Assembly: GCF_000718775.1 (NCBI RefSeq)
Contig: NZ_JOCB01000095.1
Span: 1 to 33,378 of the forward strand
Length of the DNA: 33,378 nucleotides
Direction of reading: 5' to 3'
DNA from: Streptomyces sp. NRRL S-31
GTDB lineage: Bacteria > Actinomycetota > Actinomycetes > Streptomycetales > Streptomycetaceae
The position numbers and the translations under genes are program-made. A model generated the notes under the pieces. That model was given only the letters and a program-made list of their open reading frames with translations. It ran no database searches and was not told the origin of the DNA. Position 1 is the stretch's first letter, and every line of letters begins with the position of its first letter. Shown here piece by piece: positions 6,751 through 14,747 of this stretch.

Positions 6751-8088
6751 CTACCTGGCTTCTCGGGTGGCGAGCTGGTCGGCGGTGCGGGCGACGCCGA
6801 AGGCCGGCGGGACGGGCTGGCTCGCCATGTAGAGGCGGTCGGCGGCCCGGCGGGGCAGCGGGAAGTACCGGAAGGCGCCGTGGACCCGGCCCTCGGGGGT
6901 CATCGGCCGGGCCTCGAAGCGGGCGGCGGTGGCCAGCCGGTACGGCTCCCCGCCGTGGCTGTCCAGCAGCGCGATCTCGGTGATCCGGCGGGCGCCGTCG
7001 GCGAACCGGGTGAGCTGGACGATGACGTCGACCGCGCTGTTGATCTGGTCGTGCAGGGCGGCGAAGGGGACCTCGACGTCGGACATGGAGGCCAGGGTCT
7101 GGAGCCGGGTGAGGGCGTCCTCGGCGCTGTTGGCGTGCACGGTCGCCAGCGAGCCGTCGTGGCCCGTCGACATCGCCTGGAGCATGTCCAGGGACTCGCC
7201 GCCGCGGACCTCGCCGACCACGATCCGGTCGGGGCGCATCCGCAGCGAGTTGCGGACCAGGTCGCGGATGGTGACCTGGCCCTTGCCCTCCACGTTCGGC
7301 GGGCGCGACTCCAGCCGGACCACATGGGTCTGCTGGAGCTGGAGTTCTGCGGAGTCCTCGATGGTGATGATGCGCTCGTGCGGCGGGATCAGCCCGGACA
7401 GCGCGTTCAGCAGGGTCGTCTTCCCGGTGCCGGTCGCGCCGGAGACGATGATGTTGAACTTCGCCTGCACGAGTCCCGCCAGCAGGTACACCATGTGCTC
7501 GTCCAGCGAGTCGAAGCCGATCAGCTCCTGGAGGGTGAAGGAGCGCGGGAAGCGGCGGATGGTGAGGACCGGGCCGGTCAGGGACAGCGGCGGGATGATG
7601 ACGTTGACGCGCTCGCCGGAGGGGAGTCGGGCGTCCACCATCGGGTTCGACTCGTCCACCCGGCGGTTGACCGTCGACACGATCCGTTCGATGGTCTGCA
7701 TCAGCTGGTCCGCGGAGACGAACCGCAACGGCAGCTGCTCCACCCGGCCGCCGCGTTCCACGAAGATCGCGTCGGGGCCGTTCACCATGATCTCGGTGAT
7801 CGACGCGTCCTCCAGCAGGGGTTCGAGGATGCCGAGGCCGAGCGCCTCGTCCACCACCCGGCGGATCAGCTGGGAGCGCTCGACGGTCGACAGGACGGGG
7901 CCCTCGCGGCTGATGATGTGCCCGAGCACCCGCTCCAGACGGGCCCGGCGCTCGGCGGCGGCCAGGGCGCTCATCTCGGCGAGGTCGATCTCCTCCAGCA
8001 GCTTGGCCCGGTAGGAGGCGACCAGGTGCCCGTCCTCTCCCCGGCTGCCGTGCTCCTCCGGCGTGCTGATGCGTGCCCGCAGGCTCAT
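6751..8088 (-). CDS. CpaF/TadA-type pilus assembly ATPase
   Basis: A 445-residue protein from ATG 8088. It is a type II/IV secretion ATPase of the CpaF/TadA branch: an N-terminal helical domain, then ITEIMVNGPDAIFVERGG (~97-114), Walker A GATGTGKTT (217-225), an Asp/Glu box ITIEDSAELQ (241-250), a Walker B region RIVVGEVRG (288-296) and the His box GHDGSLATVHAN (309-320). All catalytic motifs look intact. It should work as a cytoplasmic hexamer that powers Flp pilus extension, and possibly retraction, through TadB/TadC. It is 15 bp downstream of a tadE-like gene and 6 bp upstream of tadB. Confidence 0.95.
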   Translation of the reverse strand: MSLRARISTPEEHGSRGEDGHLVASYRAKLLEEIDLAEMSALAAAERRARLERVLGHIISREGPVLSTVERSQLIRRVVDEALGLGILEPLLEDASITEIMVNGPDAIFVERGGRVEQLPLRFVSADQLMQTIERIVSTVNRRVDESNPMVDARLPSGERVNVIIPPLSLTGPVLTIRRFPRSFTLQELIGFDSLDEHMVYLLAGLVQAKFNIIVSGATGTGKTTLLNALSGLIPPHERIITIEDSAELQLQQTHVVRLESRPPNVEGKGQVTIRDLVRNSLRMRPDRIVVGEVRGGESLDMLQAMSTGHDGSLATVHANSAEDALTRLQTLASMSDVEVPFAALHDQINSAVDVIVQLTRFADGARRITEIALLDSHGGEPYRLATAARFEARPMTPEGRVHGAFRYFPLPRRAADRLYMASQPVPPAFGVARTADQLATREAR

Positions 8089-8103
8089 GGTCGGCGTCCC
8101 CTC

Positions 8104-8592
8104 TCAGTGGTCGCGGGGCATGGTGGCGGACTTGGTGGCGTCGCCCAGGTCCCAGACGACGGTGGGGATGCGGACGGTCGCGGTGACGGTGACCGAGTCC
8201 CCTCCGCCGCCGGACGAGCAGCTCACGTCGATCCCGCCGCTCACCGCCCGCGCGCACGCCTCCTGCGCGCTGCGCCCCAGCGACGCCGCGCGCGCCCCCG
8301 CCCGGGCCGCCGTACCGGCCTGCTCGGCGGCGTAGGCGACGGCTCCGATCTGGACGCCGGCCAGCCCGACGATCAGCAGGACCGGGATGAAGCCCAGGTA
8401 CTCGACGGCGACCTGACCCGTGTCGCGCCGCCCGCCCCCGGACCCACGTCCCAACCCACGTCCTGATCGGCGCCCGAACCCGTGTCCGAACCTGCTTCGC
8501 TGCCGCTGCCGCTGTCCGTGCCCCGGCCTGTTCCGCCGCCCGCGCCCGTGCGCGTGTCCGTGTCCGTGTCCGTGTCCGTCCGCGTACGGCAT
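8104..8592 (-). CDS. TadE-like pseudopilin with His-rich leader
   Basis: A 162-residue protein from ATG 8592; the ATG shares its A with the stop of the upstream TadE-like gene (TGATG). The leader is unusually long (~58 residues), first a Gly-His alternation (His7, 9, 11, 13, 15) and then Arg/Gly-rich. Next come a class III pilin signal, DTGQVAVEYLG, with Glu at +5 and Tyr at +6, and a hydrophobic helix. The C-terminal domain contains Cys pairs (EACARA, DVSCSS). TadE proteins are minor pilins of Flp systems. The His-Gly stretch would be removed with the leader by the prepilin peptidase, so its role, if any, is before cleavage. Metal binding is possible but only inferred. Confidence 0.85.
   Translation of the reverse strand: MPYADGHGHGHGHAHGRGRRNRPGHGQRQRQRSRFGHGFGRRSGRGLGRGSGGGRRDTGQVAVEYLGFIPVLLIVGLAGVQIGAVAYAAEQAGTAARAGARAASLGRSAQEACARAVSGGIDVSCSSGGGGDSVTVTATVRIPTVVWDLGDATKSATMPRDH
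8555..8578. repeat. In-frame hexamer tract (TGTCCG, four copies)
   Basis: Four perfect tandem copies of TGTCCG lie at the 5' end of the TadE-like gene and encode alternating Gly-His on the minus strand. Because the unit is 6 bp, slippage adds or removes Gly-His pairs without breaking the frame. Confidence 0.85.
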
Positions 8593-8972
8593 CAGCGTTT
8601 CGCCTCCTCGACGGCGCCCGCGTGGCCGTGCACCGTGACCGGGAAGTCGATGAAGCCGGGGAAGAGGACCGGGACCTTGAGGTCCACGTCCGCCGTGACA
8701 TAGCCGGATCCCCCGCACGGCGGCACCCCGGCGCCGGAGCGCCACGCGTCCGGCAGGTGCTTCAGCGCGGCCTCGCGGCACGCCCCGGCCCGTTCCCCGG
8801 GAGGCACCGCCGTCCCGGCCCGCACCGCCTCGTCGGCCGCGTTCCCGGCGAGCGTGAAGGTGTATCCCGCCAGCACGGCCTGCCACACGAGCACCAGCGT
8901 CAGCAGGATCAGCGGCGTCATGCCGAGCAACTCCACGCTGACCTGTCCGCGATCCCCACCGGGTCGCCTCAT
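8592..8972 (-). CDS. TadE-like pseudopilin
   Basis: A 126-residue protein from ATG 8972, 7 bp after the cpaE-like gene. It has a short basic leader and a class III signal, DRGQVSVELLG (Gly at -1, Glu at +5, Leu instead of Tyr at +6). A hydrophobic helix ending in a Trp-containing stretch and an Ala-rich segment follow. The extracellular domain has two Cys (GACREA, PPCGGSG) that may pair. It ends with an acidic/basic EEAKR. It is predicted to be a minor pilin or pseudopilin of the Flp pilus. Its stop overlaps the start of the second TadE-like gene by one base, implying coupled translation and perhaps a fixed ratio of the two. Confidence 0.85.
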   Translation of the reverse strand: MRRPGGDRGQVSVELLGMTPLILLTLVLVWQAVLAGYTFTLAGNAADEAVRAGTAVPPGERAGACREAALKHLPDAWRSGAGVPPCGGSGYVTADVDLKVPVLFPGFIDFPVTVHGHAGAVEEAKR

Positions 8973-8979
8973 CGCGCGC

Positions 8980-10218
8980 TCACTCCTTCCGCCGTCTGAA
9001 GCCCACCGCGCCCCGGCCGCCGCCCCGGTGGGTGCCCTGCTCGTCCGCCGCCCGCGCCAGGCCCAGCTCCCCCGCGAGTGCCCACAGCGCCTGCTTCACC
9101 GTGCTCCTGGCGTCGAGTTCGTGCACCCGGCCCGCGTCCACGACGCCCTGGAGTTCCTTGTAGTTGGCGGGTACGGCGGTCCGGGCCAGCGCGGTGCCGG
9201 TGATGCGCCGCACCAGCGCGGGCTGGATCTCCGTACCGCGGGTGAGCCGGTTGACGACCACCGTGGTCTCCTCGGCCTTGCGGATCTGGAGCCGGTCCCA
9301 CATCCGTACGGTCCGTTTGGCGGCGCGTACGGCGATGACGTCCGGCGTGGTGACGAGCAGGGCCGTGTCGGCCGTCTCCACCGCCGCAGCGCCCGCGCCG
9401 CTCAGCTGGGCGCCGCAGTCGACGACGACCACCTCGTAGCGGGAGCGCAGGGCGCTGACGAGCTGGCGGGCGGCACGGTCGGTGACCTCCTCGCCGCGCT
9501 CGCCCTCGCCGGGCGCGAGGAGCAGGGCGAGCCCGGTGCCGTGGCGGAAGACGGCGTCGGCGAGGACGCGCGGCGAGATGTCGGTGATGGCGGCGAGGTC
9601 GGCCACCGACCGGCGGAACTGGATGTCGAGGTAGGAGGCGATGTCGCCGGTCTGGAGGTCGAGGTCGACCAGGACGGTGGCGCGGCCGGACGCCTGGGCG
9701 GCGAGGGCCAGTTGGATGGCGGCGAGGGTCGCGCCGACGCCGCCCTTGGCGCCGCTGACCGTGACGACGGTGCCGCCGGCCCCGGCGAGCGCCTCGGCGC
9801 CGTGCCCGAGGTGCCGTCGTACCCCCGTCGACCACTGGGCGACGGCCTGGACGCGGCCGGCGAGTTCGTCGTACGACAGCGGAAGGCCGACCAGGCCGCG
9901 GGCGCCGGAGTCCATGGCGGCGGCGAAGAGCCCGGGGCTCGCGTCGGTGGTGACGAGGACGACGCCGACGGCGGGGAAGCGCAGGGCGACCTCGCGGATC
10001 AGCTCAAGGGCCGGGACCGGGCCGACGCGCTCGTGGACGACGACCACCTCCGGCAGTTCGTCGACCGACTCGGCGGCGAGCCGGGCGAGGGTGTCGACCA
10101 GCTGGGTGGAGTCGGTCACCGGGGGCTGCGGCTCGCTGTCGGGGAGCTGGCTGAGCAGCGTGGTGAGGGAGCGGACGGCGTCCGGGTCCGAGCCGGCCGG
10201 GAGAATCCTGGTGGGCAT
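8980..10218 (-). CDS. CpaE/TadZ-like pilus localisation ATPase
   Basis: A 412-residue protein from ATG 10218. The N-terminal ~130 residues resemble a receiver-like domain (VVVVHERVGP, VGVVLVTTDASPG, GARGLVGLPLSYDELAGRV) as in CpaE/TadZ; it lacks a clear phosphorylation triad. The C-terminal part is a MinD/ParA-type ATPase with the deviant Walker A SGAKGGVGAT (signature Lys158) and the partner motif VLVDLDLQTGD. An AlaLeu-rich tail follows. CpaE/TadZ proteins place the Tad machinery at a particular site in the cell. It starts 12 bp after cpaB and ends 7 bp before tadE. The regulator-like N-terminus could be mistaken for a true response regulator. Confidence 0.9.
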   Translation of the reverse strand: MPTRILPAGSDPDAVRSLTTLLSQLPDSEPQPPVTDSTQLVDTLARLAAESVDELPEVVVVHERVGPVPALELIREVALRFPAVGVVLVTTDASPGLFAAAMDSGARGLVGLPLSYDELAGRVQAVAQWSTGVRRHLGHGAEALAGAGGTVVTVSGAKGGVGATLAAIQLALAAQASGRATVLVDLDLQTGDIASYLDIQFRRSVADLAAITDISPRVLADAVFRHGTGLALLLAPGEGERGEEVTDRAARQLVSALRSRYEVVVVDCGAQLSGAGAAAVETADTALLVTTPDVIAVRAAKRTVRMWDRLQIRKAEETTVVVNRLTRGTEIQPALVRRITGTALARTAVPANYKELQGVVDAGRVHELDARSTVKQALWALAGELGLARAADEQGTHRGGGRGAVGFRRRKE

Positions 10219-10230
10219 GCGGGCCGCCTC

Positions 10231-10935
10231 TCACTTGTCCGTCGCGAGTTCGTAGGTGCGGTCCTTGTCGGGGACGCCGGTCTCGCTGCCGGGCGCCACG
10301 AGCGCGAGCCGGACGCGCTGGGCGAAGGACTCGGCGTAGGTGATGCGCTGGGCGTCGACGGTGGACAGCGCGAAGGTGATCGGGACGGCCTCGGCGGGCT
10401 GCCGGCGGGTGTCGTCGTCGGGTTCGAGGGCGGTGATCCGGCCGACGTCGAGGACCCGGGCGTTGGTCACGATGATCCTCGACTGGTCGGGGTCGCCCTC
10501 CTTCCGGCCCTCGAAGGTGGCGTAGACGTTGACGCGCGAGCCGGGGGTGATCTTGCCCGCCACGCCGGTCGCCGCGTCGATCATGATGGCGACCTCCTGC
10601 TGGCCGGGCTGGAGGGCGGGCCGGTTCACGATCATGTCGGTCTGGAGCAGGGAGCCCGCGCGCAGGGTGGTCACGGCGATCTTGCCGCGGATCTGCCGCA
10701 GGTCGGTGACGGCGTTGTCGGACAGCCACCGCCTGGGCATCGTGACCCGCTCGAACTGGTCCGTGCCGAGCGTGGTGTACGGCTTGACCTCGGACCTGAC
10801 CCGGTAGGCGGTGACCTCGGGACCGACCTTGGAGTTCGCGTCGTGGACGACGGAGAGCACGCCGGCGAACGCGCCCAGAGCGCACAGGGCCGACAGGATC
10901 AGGAGTATCACGCCGCGGCGCTGACGGGAGTTCAT
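10231..10935 (-). CDS. CpaB-like SAF-domain protein (Flp pilus assembly)
   Basis: A 234-residue protein. ATG 10935 is chosen because a GAGGTTG ribosome site lies just upstream and the hydrophobic helix (RRGVILLILSALCALGAFAG) then begins at residue 6; an upstream reading from 11016 would add 27 Pro/Arg-rich residues. After the anchor comes an SAF-type domain (SEVKPYTTLGTDQF... LRAGSLLQTDMIV) and a second beta-rich CpaB domain (GSRVNVYATFEGR, TNARVLDVG, ITFALSTVDAQRI). CpaB proteins are exported, membrane-anchored parts of the Tad secretion complex; in bacteria with an outer membrane they link to the secretin. There is no secretin here, as expected for a monoderm. Confidence 0.85.
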   Translation of the reverse strand: MNSRQRRGVILLILSALCALGAFAGVLSVVHDANSKVGPEVTAYRVRSEVKPYTTLGTDQFERVTMPRRWLSDNAVTDLRQIRGKIAVTTLRAGSLLQTDMIVNRPALQPGQQEVAIMIDAATGVAGKITPGSRVNVYATFEGRKEGDPDQSRIIVTNARVLDVGRITALEPDDDTRRQPAEAVPITFALSTVDAQRITYAESFAQRVRLALVAPGSETGVPDKDRTYELATDK

Positions 10936-11047
10936 GAACCGTGCAACCTCATTGGGGGATCGGTCGTGCGGGCGGTGGGGGTCGTGTCCGGGCCGCCGGC
11001 GTCCGGGGTCGGTCAACGGGTGTGGTCAGCCGGGCGGGGCGGGCCGG

Positions 11048-11947
11048 TCAGGCGGGTGCGCGGGGCTCCGGGGCACGGTGCTGGTGCTCCGGGGCACGGT
11101 GCTCCGGGGCGTTGGGCCCGACGGCGTCGGGGGCGGACGGCGGACCGGCGGAGCAGAAGACGCAGCGGTCGCCGATGACGTCGATGCCGCACCAGTGACA
11201 GCTGGACTGCCTGACCGAGGTGACCAGTTGGTAGAGGACGGAGAGTTCGGCGAGGTAGGCGCAGAACTCGACCAGCCGGCCGGTCCCCCACCACACGGCG
11301 GACTCGGCGGGCAACGGCGTCTCGCTCAGCCCCTGCGCGCCCCACCGCGTGCCGAGCCCGTCGGCCCAGTCGCTCTGCAACTGCCCCTTGGCGAGCAGCA
11401 TCCGGGTGCCGAACTCGGGCCCGTCGAGGGTGGCCTCGGGCCCGACCCGGACGAGCTGGGGCTCGGGGTGGGCGACGACCGCGAACTGGCTGCCGGGCAC
11501 CCACGACCTGGCGTGCGCCTTCAGCCCGACCGGGACCCGGTCCAGCCTGGCGACGGAGCCGAGGACGGCCCCGGCGTGGATGTAGTGGGTGAGCAGCCGT
11601 CCGGCGGAGGCGAGCACGCCCGGGCCCAGGTCACAGGAGGCGAGCTGGCGCAGCTGGCGGGCCAGGACGGCGATGCCGAGCGGTGGCAGCCCGGGCCGGA
11701 ACAGGGCGATGCGGTCGCTCTCCAGCAGCGAGCGCAGGGTGTGGAGCCGTCGTATGACCGGTTCCGGGGTGGCCTCGGAGCACACGACGACGACATGGCC
11801 GTACTGCTCGGTCAGGGCCTGGAGTTCGGTGAGGCACTCGTCCAGCGGCTCGCGGTCGAGGCCGGCCAGCACCACGGCGGGCATGGTCCGTTCGTCCTGC
11901 GCCGGCAGCGCCAGGTCGGCGCTGGTCACGGCAATGGCAGTTGGCAC
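11048..11947 (-). CDS. Conserved unknown heading the Tad operon, with C-terminal Cys cluster
   Basis: A 299-residue protein from GTG 11945-11947, with a GGGGAG site upstream. No family was recognised with confidence. The first ~110 residues have an alpha/beta look (PAVVLAGLDREPLDECLTEL, HVVVVCSEATPEPVIRRL, ALFRPGLPPLGIAVLARQL), similar to a nucleotide-binding or receiver-like fold but without its catalytic residues. The middle is beta-rich. Near the C-terminus, CHWC...CVFC spans ~15 residues and has the spacing of a small zinc ribbon. The tail is a short repeat of (R)APEH/APEP units encoded by near-identical GC-rich direct repeats (11048-11115). It is the first gene of the operon, 112 bp before cpaB. 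It may be a cytoplasmic pilus regulator or assembly factor; that is inference from position. Confidence 0.75.
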   Translation of the reverse strand: MPTAIAVTSADLALPAQDERTMPAVVLAGLDREPLDECLTELQALTEQYGHVVVVCSEATPEPVIRRLHTLRSLLESDRIALFRPGLPPLGIAVLARQLRQLASCDLGPGVLASAGRLLTHYIHAGAVLGSVARLDRVPVGLKAHARSWVPGSQFAVVAHPEPQLVRVGPEATLDGPEFGTRMLLAKGQLQSDWADGLGTRWGAQGLSETPLPAESAVWWGTGRLVEFCAYLAELSVLYQLVTSVRQSSCHWCGIDVIGDRCVFCSAGPPSAPDAVGPNAPEHRAPEHQHRAPEPRAPA

Positions 11948-11980
11948 GTGCAGCTCCCCGCTCTTCGCACCCGCCGGCCC

Positions 11981-12011
11981 GCCGGGGTGACTCCGGTGCG
12001 CCGGGGTGACT
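11981..12011. repeat. Tandem 12-bp direct repeat upstream of the Tad operon
   Basis: GCCGGGGTGACT occurs at 11981-11992 and again at 12000-12011, a 19-bp period. On the minus strand this is two copies of AGTCACCCCGGC, 34-64 bases before the first Tad gene's start. Position suggests a regulator site or part of the promoter/leader, but no regulator is known to me for this sequence. The rest of the 11948-12252 gap shows no gene. Confidence 0.5.
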
Positions 12012-12145
12012 TCATTGCGTGACTACCCGAGCACTGTATCCACGGCCGCATGGCCGGAGAACAGCGTTGGTGAAGCCGGTGTGGAACTCTCCAGTAGCAA
12101 GTGCCGTCAAACCCGGACAGGTTGAGTCGCCGATCGGAAACGGTT

Positions 12146-12185
12146 TTGGTCTGGACCTCTTGACACCCTGATTGGTCTGGACCAA
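12146..12185 (+). promoter_or_regulatory. Chitinase promoter repeats, DasR-like operator
   Basis: TGGTCTGGACC occurs at 12147-12157 and 12173-12183, 26 bp apart. The second copy is a perfect inverted repeat, TTGGTC-TG-GACCAA (12172-12185). Streptomyces chitinase promoters carry TGGTC(N2)GACC(T/A) direct repeats, and the GlcNAc-responsive GntR regulator DasR binds TGGTCTAGACCA-type sites. A TTGACA (12160-12165) between the two copies is a likely -35; I see no convincing -10 at 16-18 bp. Repression in the absence of chitin-derived sugars is the expected behaviour; DasR itself is not in the window. Confidence 0.8.
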
Positions 12186-12252
12186 CTTGTAGGGCGAGCG
12201 GTGGCCACCGTGCTCTCCCCCTCTCCCCGTCGACTCCCCACCGGAGGCTCCA

Positions 12253-13980
12253 GTGGACCGCGCACCAGGCATACCCAGACCCCGCAGACGGCGGCTCGCG
12301 ACGTGGTCCGCCGCCACCACCCTGGCTCTCTCGGTCGCGGGCCTCGCCGCGGCCACCCCCGCCTCCGCGGCGGACGTCAACAACGTCCGCAACGCGGGCT
12401 TCGAGTCCGGCCTCGGCGACTGGACCTGTTCGGCGGGCAGCGGTACGACGGTCTCCTCCCCGGTGCACGGGGGCACCGCCGCCCTGAAGGCGACCCCGTC
12501 CGGCCAGGACAACGCCCAGTGCAGCCAGACGGTGGCGGTCAAGCCCGGCTCGACGTACACGCTCAGCGCGTGGGTGCAGGGCGGCTACGCCTACCTGGGC
12601 GTGTCGGGCACCGGCACGACGGACGTCTCGACCTGGACCCCCGACGCGCCCTCCTACAAGCAGCTGTCGACGACGTTCACGACAAGCGCGTCCACGACCT
12701 CCGTCACGGTCTACACCCACGGCTGGTACGGCCAGTCGGCCTACTACGCCGACGACGTCTCGGTCTTCGGCCCCGACGGCGGCGGTACCGGCACCCCGAA
12801 CCCGACGGTCCCGGCGGCCCCGGCCGGCCTCGCGGTCTCCGGCACGACGTCCTCCTCGGTCTCCCTGTCCTGGTCGCCGGTGTCGGGCGCGACCGGCTAC
12901 AACGTCTACCGCAACGGCACCAAGGTCACGGCCGTGACGGGCACGTCGGCGACGGTGACCGGGCTGTCCGCCGCCACCTCCTACCCCTTCCAGGTGACGG
13001 CGACGAACGCGGCGGGCGAGTCCGCGAAGTCGGCGACCGTCACGGGCACCACGACCTCCGGCGGCGGAGGCGGAGGCGGAGGCGGCGGCGGTTCCCTGCC
13101 CAAGCACGCGGTGACCGGCTACTGGCAGAACTTCAACAACGGCGCCACCGTGCAGAAGCTGTCCGACGTCCCCGCCGCCTACGACATCATCGCGGTGGCC
13201 TTCGCGGACTCGACCTCCACTCCGGGTGCCGTCTCCTTCAACCTGGACTCGGCCGGCCTCGGCGGCTACACGGTCGACCAGTTCAAGGCCGACATCAAGG
13301 CGAAGCAGGCGGCCGGCAAGAAGGTCATCGTCTCCATCGGCGGCGAGAAGGGCACGGTGTCGGTGAACGACGCCGGCTCGGCGGCCAACTTCGCCAACTC
13401 GGTCTACTCGCTGATGCAGACGTACGGCTTCGACGGCGTCGACATCGACCTGGAGAACGGGCTGAACCCGACGTACATGACCCAGGCGCTCCGGTCGCTG
13501 TCCGCGAAGGCCGGTTCGTCGCTGATCATCACGATGGCCCCGCAGACGATCGACATGCAGTCGACGTCGGGCGGCTACTTCCAGACGGCGCTGAACGTGA
13601 AGGACATCCTCACGGTCGTCAACATGCAGTACTACAACAGCGGTTCGATGCTGGGCTGCGACGGCAAGGTCTACAGCCAGGGCACGGTCGACTTCCTGAC
13701 GGCCCTCGCCTGCATCCAGCTGGAGGGCGGTCTGTCCCCGTCCCAGGTGGGCCTCGGCCTGCCGGCCTCGACGCGGGCCGCGGGCGGCGGGTACGTGTCG
13801 CCGAGCGTGGTCAACAACGCCCTGGACTGCCTGACGGCCGGCACCAACTGCGGCACCTTCAAGCCGTCCAGGACCTACCCCGACCTGCGGGGCGCGATGA
13901 CCTGGTCCACGAACTGGGACGCGGCCTCGGGCAACGCCTGGTCGACCCCGGTGGGCGCGAAGGTGCACGCCCTGCCGTGA
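12253..13980 (+). CDS. Secreted modular chitinase (CBM-FnIII-GH18)
   Basis: A 575-residue protein from GTG 12253, with GGAGG at 12243-12247. A long twin-Arg-like basic leader (PRPRRRRLATW) and signal peptide end near ATPASA, residues 34-39. Residues ~42-175 form a CenC-like carbohydrate-binding module (NAGFESGLGDW... YYADDVSVFG), ~190-270 an FnIII domain, then an 11-Gly linker (~273-283) and a GH18 domain to the end. The GH18 motif DGVDIDLE is intact at 394-401, with catalytic acid Glu401. The enzyme should cut chitin outside the cell by substrate-assisted retaining catalysis. It stands alone between a divergent control region and a strong terminator. The layout matches bacterial subfamily A-like Streptomyces chitinases of the Chi63 type; exact orthology is not claimed. 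Confidence 0.93.
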   Translation: MDRAPGIPRPRRRRLATWSAATTLALSVAGLAAATPASAADVNNVRNAGFESGLGDWTCSAGSGTTVSSPVHGGTAALKATPSGQDNAQCSQTVAVKPGSTYTLSAWVQGGYAYLGVSGTGTTDVSTWTPDAPSYKQLSTTFTTSASTTSVTVYTHGWYGQSAYYADDVSVFGPDGGGTGTPNPTVPAAPAGLAVSGTTSSSVSLSWSPVSGATGYNVYRNGTKVTAVTGTSATVTGLSAATSYPFQVTATNAAGESAKSATVTGTTTSGGGGGGGGGGGSLPKHAVTGYWQNFNNGATVQKLSDVPAAYDIIAVAFADSTSTPGAVSFNLDSAGLGGYTVDQFKADIKAKQAAGKKVIVSIGGEKGTVSVNDAGSAANFANSVYSLMQTYGFDGVDIDLENGLNPTYMTQALRSLSAKAGSSLIITMAPQTIDMQSTSGGYFQTALNVKDILTVVNMQYYNSGSMLGCDGKVYSQGTVDFLTALACIQLEGGLSPSQVGLGLPASTRAAGGGYVSPSVVNNALDCLTAGTNCGTFKPSRTYPDLRGAMTWSTNWDAASGNAWSTPVGAKVHALP

Positions 13981-14004
13981 CCTGAGCCGTACGGCACATG
14001 ACGA

Positions 14005-14029
14005 CGCCCGGGCCCCGTCGGCCCGGGCG
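14005..14029 (+). terminator. Intrinsic terminator of the chitinase gene
   Basis: A perfect 10-bp stem, CGCCCGGGCC (14005-14014) and GGCCCGGGCG (14020-14029), with a 5-base loop CCGTC lies 24 bases after the chitinase stop and is followed by TTC rather than a long T run. Such GC-only stems are usual terminators in streptomycetes. It insulates the toxin operon from the chitinase. Confidence 0.85.
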
Positions 14030-14192
14030 TTCGCCGTGCGCGGCCGGACTCGCGCTCAAGGGGTGATGCGTCCTCACGTCGCGTCGCGTACTCGCATGGG
14101 AGTCACAACTCGCCTGGTGGAGCGGCCGGACTCGAGCGGTCGGCCGGTCACCGGATTGCGACCGGCGGCGCCCCGGTGTGATGATCCCTGGC

Positions 14193-14747
14193 ATGGCCGA
14201 ACACGGGGGAGGCGCCGGCCCGGTGGGAGATGTCCGCAGGTCACGGCTGTACGACTACGCGGACCTGACCGGACCGGGCGCACCGGGAACCACGGAACCG
14301 GAGGCGTCCGCCGACCCGTCCGCACCCGAGCACACACCGCCCCCGGACCAGGTGCCCCCCGCCGCGCGACCGGACGACGGGCGACGGGTGTTCGCCGCGC
14401 TGCTGGGCGAGTTCCGGCGCACGGCCGTACTCGTCCCGCTCGACGAGGAGACCGGCGACCCGCTCGCCGCCGACCACGGCGGCCTCCGCTTCCTCCTGGC
14501 CTTCTCCGACGAAGAGGCGCTGGCCCGCTACGCCGTGGCGCGCGGCGAGGCCGCCCGCGAGTGGCGGTACCTGACCGTCCTCGGCGCCCGCCTGCTGGAC
14601 GCCGCGGTCCCGGCGGTGGGGGTTCCCTGCGGGGTGGCGCTGGACTGCGCGGACGGTGCGGACGGGATGGTCTTCCCGCCGGTGCGGGGGATCGTGCCGG
14701 ACGCGGTGGCGGTGGACGTCGACGGCGGCAGGGGGGACGTACGGTGA
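14193..14747 (+). CDS. SseB-like N-terminal-domain protein at the head of the RHS operon
   Basis: About 184 residues from ATG 14193; ATG 14178 would add five residues, and neither has a strong ribosome site. A Pro-rich linker (residues ~35-60) leads to a ~110-residue domain: RRVFAALLGEFRRTAVLVPL, LRFLLAFSDEEALARYA and a final PPVRGIVPDAVAVDVDGG. This matches the SseB N-terminal fold found in many streptomycete toxin and secretion loci. No signal peptide is present, so it is cytoplasmic. Its stop overlaps the next gene's GTG (GTGA, 14744-14747), so it is co-translated with the toxin genes. An adaptor or accessory role for the toxin is possible, but the family's function is not settled. Confidence 0.72.
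   Translation: MAEHGGGAGPVGDVRRSRLYDYADLTGPGAPGTTEPEASADPSAPEHTPPPDQVPPAARPDDGRRVFAALLGEFRRTAVLVPLDEETGDPLAADHGGLRFLLAFSDEEALARYAVARGEAAREWRYLTVLGARLLDAAVPAVGVPCGVALDCADGADGMVFPPVRGIVPDAVAVDVDGGRGDVR

Noticed and set aside
5521..8466. A 981-codon plus-strand open frame
   Set aside because: Antisense to tadC, tadB and cpaF, which have complete family motifs on the minus strand; long antisense frames are normal at this GC content.
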